From positions 1,116,001 through 1,180,000 of the forward strand of contig NZ_JARRAH010000001.1 in NCBI RefSeq assembly GCF_030553305.1: a stretch of DNA of 64,000 nucleotides, written 5' to 3'. This document shows, one piece after another, positions 59,791 to 64,000 of this stretch. This DNA comes from Halomarina ordinaria (GTDB lineage Archaea; Halobacteriota; Halobacteria; Halobacteriales; Haloarculaceae). The notes beneath the pieces are model-generated. The model saw only the letters and a list, made by a program, of their open reading frames with translations. It was not told where the DNA came from and did no database searches. How positions within the stretch are numbered: the stretch's first letter is position 1; each line of letters opens with the position of its first letter. Both the position numbers and the translations under genes were made by a program.

Positions 59791-60712
59791 CGACGCCGGG
59801 CGGGGAGTTCCCGTCGGGGGGGAGGAGGCGGTCGCGGCGCCGATGGACGACGACCACCCCTACCACGTCTGTCTGAGCCACGACGTCGACCGGACGCGAA
59901 AGACCCTCCAGGGGCTCTACTACGCGCTGGTCGAGCGGCGCCCGTACCACGTCCGGAGCCTGCTCGACGGGTCGAACCCGTACTGGCAGTTCGAGACGAT
60001 AACGTCGCTCGAGGCGGACCTCGGGGTCCGCTCGACGTTCTTCTTCCTGCAGGAGCAGCGCCTGCTCCGGGACAGGCCGAGACGCGAGTGGGTCGTTCCT
60101 CGGAACTGGAAGCTCTACTGCGGGCGCTACGACGTCACCTCGTCGGCGGTCCGGACGGTCGTCGAGTCGCTGGACTGCGAGGGATGGGACGTCGGCCTCC
60201 ACGGGTCGTTCGAGTCGTACGACGACCCGCGACGGCTCGCGACCGAGAAGGCCACGCTCGAACGGGTGCTCTCGAAACGGGTGCGGGGGGCGAGACAGCA
60301 CCACCTGAACCTCGACCGGCCGACGACCTGGGAGTACCAGCGACGGGCGGGCCTGCGCTACGACTCGACGCTCGGGTCGAACCACGTGGTCGGCTTCCAG
60401 CACGGCTACCACCCCATCCGGCCCTTCGACGACGACTTCGTCGTGTTCCCCATCACGGTGATGGACGCCCCACTCATGGCCGAGAGCGACGGCGTCGCCG
60501 AGGCGTGGGTGACGTGCGCGGCGCTCGTCGAGGAGGCGCGGGCGAACGGGGCGGTGCTGACGCTCGACTGGCACCAGCGGGTCTTCGACGACCGCGAGTT
60601 CCCGGGCTACCGCCAACTGTACCGCAAGCTAATCAGGACCGCACAGGCCGACGGCGCCTGGGTCGGGTCGTGCGGTGAACTGTACGAGAAACTCCAAGAG
60701 GACCGGCCATGA
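59783..60712 (+). CDS. Polysaccharide deacetylase-like protein
   Basis: This 309-residue NodB-type hydrolase has the metal motif His33-Asp34-Val-Asp36 in LSHDVDRT. It has TFFFLQEQ, the second motif GLHGSFESYDD, and the late TLDWHQRVFDD. It removes acetyl or acyl groups from amino sugars of glycans. No signal peptide is seen, so it may work on a lipid-linked precursor in the cytoplasm. It overlaps both neighbours (59783-59790 and 60709-60712). Confidence 0.83.
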   Translation: MSSDAGRGVPVGGEEAVAAPMDDDHPYHVCLSHDVDRTRKTLQGLYYALVERRPYHVRSLLDGSNPYWQFETITSLEADLGVRSTFFFLQEQRLLRDRPRREWVVPRNWKLYCGRYDVTSSAVRTVVESLDCEGWDVGLHGSFESYDDPRRLATEKATLERVLSKRVRGARQHHLNLDRPTTWEYQRRAGLRYDSTLGSNHVVGFQHGYHPIRPFDDDFVVFPITVMDAPLMAESDGVAEAWVTCAALVEEARANGAVLTLDWHQRVFDDREFPGYRQLYRKLIRTAQADGAWVGSCGELYEKLQEDRP

Positions 60713-61701
60713 CCGTAACGATAGAACGAACCGAGGACGAAACGGAGTGGAACCGACTCGTCGACCGGTCCCCGCAGACCGCCGTCTGTCACCGCCACGA
60801 GTGGATACGGACGATAGCGGAGTTCAGCGACGCGCGCCTGCACCCGCTCGTCGGGTACCGGGGGGACGACCCGGTCGGTCTCTTGCCCCTGTTCGACCTC
60901 CGGAAGGGGCCGGTGAGCGTCGTCTTCTCGCCGCCGCCGGACGTCGGCGTCGAGTACCTCGGTCCGGCGCTCGTCTCCGAGGACGGGTCGCGCCGCAGCC
61001 GCGACGCGGCCTGTCGGGAGTTCGTCGAGAGCTGTCTCGAGTACGTCGAGTCTGAACTCGCGCCGCAGTTCGTCTACCTGAAGACGACCACCCGGTTCGA
61101 GGACGTCCGACCGTTCCAGTGGAACGGCTTCGACGTCGAACCGAAGTTCACGTTCGTCGTCGACGTCGGCGACGACCCGGAGCGACTCCAGGCGGGCTTC
61201 TCGCGGAGCCTTCGACGGACGCTGAACACGGAGTTCGAGCGCCCCTACGAGGTCACGGTGGGCGGCGAATCGACCGTCGCGTTCGTCCACCGCGAGATGC
61301 GAAACCGCTACGAGGCACAGGGCAAGCGCTTCGCCATCGACCTCGACTACGTGAAAGCGCTCTACGAGCGCCTCCCCGAGGGGTCCGTCCTTCCATACCG
61401 CTGCGAGGTGGACGGCGAACTCGTCGGGGGGAAAGTCTGCGTCGGACACGAGGGGGTCCTCTACTCCTGGCTCGAGTCGGGCATCCCCGACCCCGACTTC
61501 CCCGTCAACGAGGTCACCACCTGGGAGATACTCCGCGACGCACCGTCGCGGGGCGTGACGGCCTACGACCTCTACGGGGCGGACGTGGCGAACATCGCGT
61601 TCTTCAAGTCGAAGTTCAACCCCGACCTCGTTCACTCGTACACCGTCTCGAAAGGGTCGCTCCCCATGCGCCTCCTCGAACGGGTCTACCGACGACTGTG
61701 A
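60709..61701 (+). CDS. FemAB-like GNAT aminoacyl/peptidoglycan-type transferase
   Basis: This 330-residue protein has two GNAT-like halves as in FemAB. The N-terminal half is WNRLVDRSPQTAVCHRHEWI with PLVGYRGDDPVGLLPLFDL, and the C-terminal half has LPYRCEVDGELVGGKVCVGH and AYDLYGADVANIAFFKSKFNP. In bacteria such proteins add amino acids to cell-wall precursors and also occur in exopolysaccharide/exosortase gene sets. It overlaps the deacetylase by ATGA. Confidence 0.83.
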   Translation: MTVTIERTEDETEWNRLVDRSPQTAVCHRHEWIRTIAEFSDARLHPLVGYRGDDPVGLLPLFDLRKGPVSVVFSPPPDVGVEYLGPALVSEDGSRRSRDAACREFVESCLEYVESELAPQFVYLKTTTRFEDVRPFQWNGFDVEPKFTFVVDVGDDPERLQAGFSRSLRRTLNTEFERPYEVTVGGESTVAFVHREMRNRYEAQGKRFAIDLDYVKALYERLPEGSVLPYRCEVDGELVGGKVCVGHEGVLYSWLESGIPDPDFPVNEVTTWEILRDAPSRGVTAYDLYGADVANIAFFKSKFNPDLVHSYTVSKGSLPMRLLERVYRRL

Positions 61702-61809
61702 CCGTCCGGTAAACGCGACGTTACGTCGTTCGGTCGCCGAAACGCGTCGTTCCAGTCGTGGGATGGACGCGGCGAACTATACGATGACAGCTCGATTACA
61801 CGCCCACTC

Positions 61810-63648
61810 ATGTGCGGGATAGCGGGATTCACCTGGTCGGAGCCAGCCCTCCTGGAGGAGATGACGGCGGTCATCGAGTGTCGGGGACCGGACAGCGACG
61901 GCTCGTACGTCGACGACGACGTCTCGCTCGGCCACACCCGACTCGCCATCCTCGACCTCTCGGCGGCGGGCCACCAGCCGATGGCGAGCGACGACGGGGA
62001 GTACGTCCTGTTGTACAATGGCGAGGTCTACAACCACGAGGCGCTCCGCGAGGAACTCGGGGCGGCGGGCTATCGCTTCCACTCGGGGACGGACACGGAG
62101 ACGGTGCTCACGGCCTACGTCGAGTGGGGCGCCGACTGCGTCGAACGCTTCAACGGGATGTTCGCGTTCGTCGTCTACGACACGCGTCGCGAACGGCTGT
62201 TCTTCGCCCGCGACCACGTCGGCATCAAGCCCCTGTACTACTACCACGACGGGGACCGCTTCGTCTTCGCGTCGACCATCCCGGCCATCCTGGAACACGA
62301 CGTCGAGACGGCCCCCAACCCGGCGGCGATACGGGACTTCCTCCTCTACAACGTCACCGACCACACGCGCGAGACGTTCTTCGAGAACGTCTACCGGTTC
62401 CCGAGCGGCCACCACGGGACCTACGACCTGCGGACGAACGAACTCTCGCTGACCGAGTGGTGGGACCTCGAGTTCTCGGGGGACTTCGCGGGGAGCTACG
62501 AGGCGGCCACCGACCGGGTCCGGTCGTTGCTCGAGCGGAGCGTCGAGCGTCGCCTCATGAGCGACGTCCCCGTGGGGACCTGCCTCAGCGGCGGTATCGA
62601 CTCGTCGGCCATCGCGTGCCTGCTCGACCGCCTCGGCGCGCGGGACGTCGAGACGTTCTCGGCCGTGTTCTCCGGGTTCGAGAAGGACGAGTCGTCGTAC
62701 ATCCGGACGGTGTGCGAGGAGACGGGCCTCGCGAACCACGCCGTCGAACCGGACGGGACGGACCTCGCCGCGACCATCGTCGGGTTCGTCGAGAGCCTCG
62801 GCGAACCGATACCCACGCCGAGTCCGTTCGCGCAGTCGCGGGTGTTCTCGCTGGCGAACGACGAGGGGGTCACGGTGCTGCTCGACGGCCAGGGCGGGGA
62901 CGAACTGTTCGCCGGCTACCACACGTTCTACGGGAACTACCTCTACGGTCTCCTGCGGCGAGGCGCGTTTCGCGAGGCCACGAGCGAACTCGCGGGACTG
63001 GTCCGGGGAGGCGAGAGCCGCCTCGGTCTCCTGTCGTTCGGCCTCCTGCTCGCGCCGGACGCCGTCGTCGACCGGTACTTCCGGACCCGGTCGAACATCG
63101 CGCCGGCGCTGTACGACGCCCCCGACGCCCGGACGGGCTACATGGACGAGTTCACCTCCCTGCACACGCTCCACGACGCCCTCGAGTTCTACCTCGGCCG
63201 ACGGCTCGAACACCTGTTGCTCTACGAGGACCGCAACTCGATGGCCGTCTCACGGGAGGCGCGCGTCCCGTTCCTCGACCCGGAGTTCATGCGGTTCGTC
63301 GCCAGCCTCCCCGAGGGGTACATCATCTCCGACGGGACGACGAAGACCGTCCTCCGAGACGCCATCGAGGGGGTGGTCCCGGCGCGTGTCCTCGCCCGAC
63401 GCGACAAGATCGGGTACGCGACGCCCGAACACCGGTGGCTCCGGGACGTCGCCATCGAGACGCTACTGTACGACTGGTTCTGTTTCGCCGAACCGCGCTG
63501 CGCCCCGTACGTCGACGTCGAGCGTACCAGGCGATTCGTGTCGGAACACTACGCGGGCGACCGCGACCACAGTTCGGCCCTCTGGAAGAGCCTCTTCCTC
63601 GAGGCGTGGATGCGCGCGTTCTGGTCGGACGACGCGGACACCCGGTGA
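61810..63648 (+). CDS. asnB: Asparagine synthase-type glutamine amidotransferase
   Basis: This 612-residue protein has the N-terminal glutaminase domain with the nucleophile Cys2 (MCGIAGFTW), RGPDSDG, LYNGEVYNH and the PP-loop SGGIDSS at 260-266. The synthase core also contains GQGGDELFAGY and EARVPFLDPEFM. True AsnB makes asparagine. Proteins of this form in glycan gene sets amidate surface polymers or sugar acids. Position after the FemAB-like gene favours the second role, but both are open. Confidence 0.85.
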   Translation: MCGIAGFTWSEPALLEEMTAVIECRGPDSDGSYVDDDVSLGHTRLAILDLSAAGHQPMASDDGEYVLLYNGEVYNHEALREELGAAGYRFHSGTDTETVLTAYVEWGADCVERFNGMFAFVVYDTRRERLFFARDHVGIKPLYYYHDGDRFVFASTIPAILEHDVETAPNPAAIRDFLLYNVTDHTRETFFENVYRFPSGHHGTYDLRTNELSLTEWWDLEFSGDFAGSYEAATDRVRSLLERSVERRLMSDVPVGTCLSGGIDSSAIACLLDRLGARDVETFSAVFSGFEKDESSYIRTVCEETGLANHAVEPDGTDLAATIVGFVESLGEPIPTPSPFAQSRVFSLANDEGVTVLLDGQGGDELFAGYHTFYGNYLYGLLRRGAFREATSELAGLVRGGESRLGLLSFGLLLAPDAVVDRYFRTRSNIAPALYDAPDARTGYMDEFTSLHTLHDALEFYLGRRLEHLLLYEDRNSMAVSREARVPFLDPEFMRFVASLPEGYIISDGTTKTVLRDAIEGVVPARVLARRDKIGYATPEHRWLRDVAIETLLYDWFCFAEPRCAPYVDVERTRRFVSEHYAGDRDHSSALWKSLFLEAWMRAFWSDDADTR

Positions 63649-63908
63649 CCGGACGCGACATCGGGACTGCCATCGCGCAGGTCACCGGTCACGTCCCGTC
63701 CGCGGTGTGACTCACGGCCTCACACGCTCGAACGACGGAGTATCGACCGAACGAGTGATTTCCCCACGAGGTAGATACGCGACCTGCTGACAATCCCTGG
63801 TACAGGAACGGATATCGTGTATAAATGATTGAGGATTAATTCGCCGGTACGGTCTGTTAGATATATCGTTATATAACTAATGCCAGACCTCCGCAACCGG
63901 CGCTGGCA

Positions 63909-64000
63909 ATGCATGACATTGATACGACACGATTTGGTGGTGTGGGAGGAACCCTCGCCCGTGATTGTGCGCTCGTGGCACAGCTCCACGAGCCGTGGTG
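63909..64000 (+). CDS. Partial gene at the right edge, unrecognised
   Basis: A frame open to the edge reads MHDIDTTRFGGVGGTLARDC, then ALVAQLHEPWW. An AT-rich promoter-like ATATATCGTTATATAAC (about 63861-63877) lies 30-50 bases ahead. Only 30 residues are present, too few for identification. Confidence 0.4.
   Translation, partial: MHDIDTTRFGGVGGTLARDCALVAQLHEPW

Overview
The window is chromosomal DNA of a halophilic archaeon (class Halobacteria). The support is the very high G+C content, strongly acidic deduced proteins, TATA-type promoters about 25-30 bases ahead of mostly leaderless starts, a Cdc6/Orc1 initiator beside origin-type repeats, archaeal pyruvate:ferredoxin oxidoreductase, haloarchaeal type IV pilus genes and a tRNA without encoded CCA. 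No transposase, integrase, CRISPR array or rRNA was seen, so it reads as ordinary chromosome with a replication origin in it. The species cannot be named from the sequence alone.

Layout. 1-6298 (minus): a Liv-type ABC importer (binding protein, two permeases, two ATPases) followed by an acyl-CoA ligase cut by the left edge. 6374-9834: SDR dehydrogenase, photolyase, superoxide dismutase and a small acidic protein. 9963-12298 (minus): metallo-beta-lactamase-fold hydrolase, creatininase-family amidohydrolase, two small coupled proteins and a cupin. 12414-15837: thyA-folA, then an AidB-like acyl-CoA dehydrogenase. 15958-20204: membrane-anchored winged-helix protein, tRNA-Glu(CUC), an AI-2E/PerM-type permease, a PD-(D/E)XK nuclease-like protein and a small membrane protein.

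20235-23960 is the replication origin region: a surface protein with a Ser/Asp-rich stalk, an AT-rich stretch, one inverted and three direct copies of a 25-base ORB-like element, six 18-base tandem repeats, orc1/cdc6, and a fifth, shorter ORB-like element behind the gene. 23959-30473 holds an unrecognised gene, a coiled-coil protein, an EamA transporter, an SRPBCC protein, an Lrp regulator and porBA. 30711-38188 holds a DICT-domain protein, a lactonase-like hydrolase, a DUF5519-like protein, an Eis-like acetyltransferase, an acyl-CoA dehydrogenase, a fatty acyl-CoA ligase and an O-methyltransferase. 38189-46228 holds an NCS2 permease, a zinc alcohol dehydrogenase divergent from an amidohydrolase-DUF59 pair, an FNT channel fused to two UspA domains, a thioredoxin-like protein, a half-size EamA protein and two tandem paralogous small proteins.

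46436-48078 is an Lrp regulator coupled to an aminotransferase. 48149-57322 is a type IV pilus locus: ATPase, TadC-type platform protein, five pilin-like proteins joined by start/stop overlaps, and a convergent sixth. 57495-58234 holds three small proteins, two of them probable regulators. 58684-63648 is a DUF354, polysaccharide deacetylase, FemAB-like and asparagine synthase-like gene set, probably for an exported glycan. A partial gene starts near the right edge.

The observations most worth a second look are a roughly 98-base intergenic element present twice with four conserved blocks at nearly fixed spacing and different but pairable arms; the origin repeat architecture; and an alcohol dehydrogenase, amidohydrolase and DUF59 set that resembles accessory genes of bacterial binuclear-iron monooxygenase operons but has no monooxygenase here.
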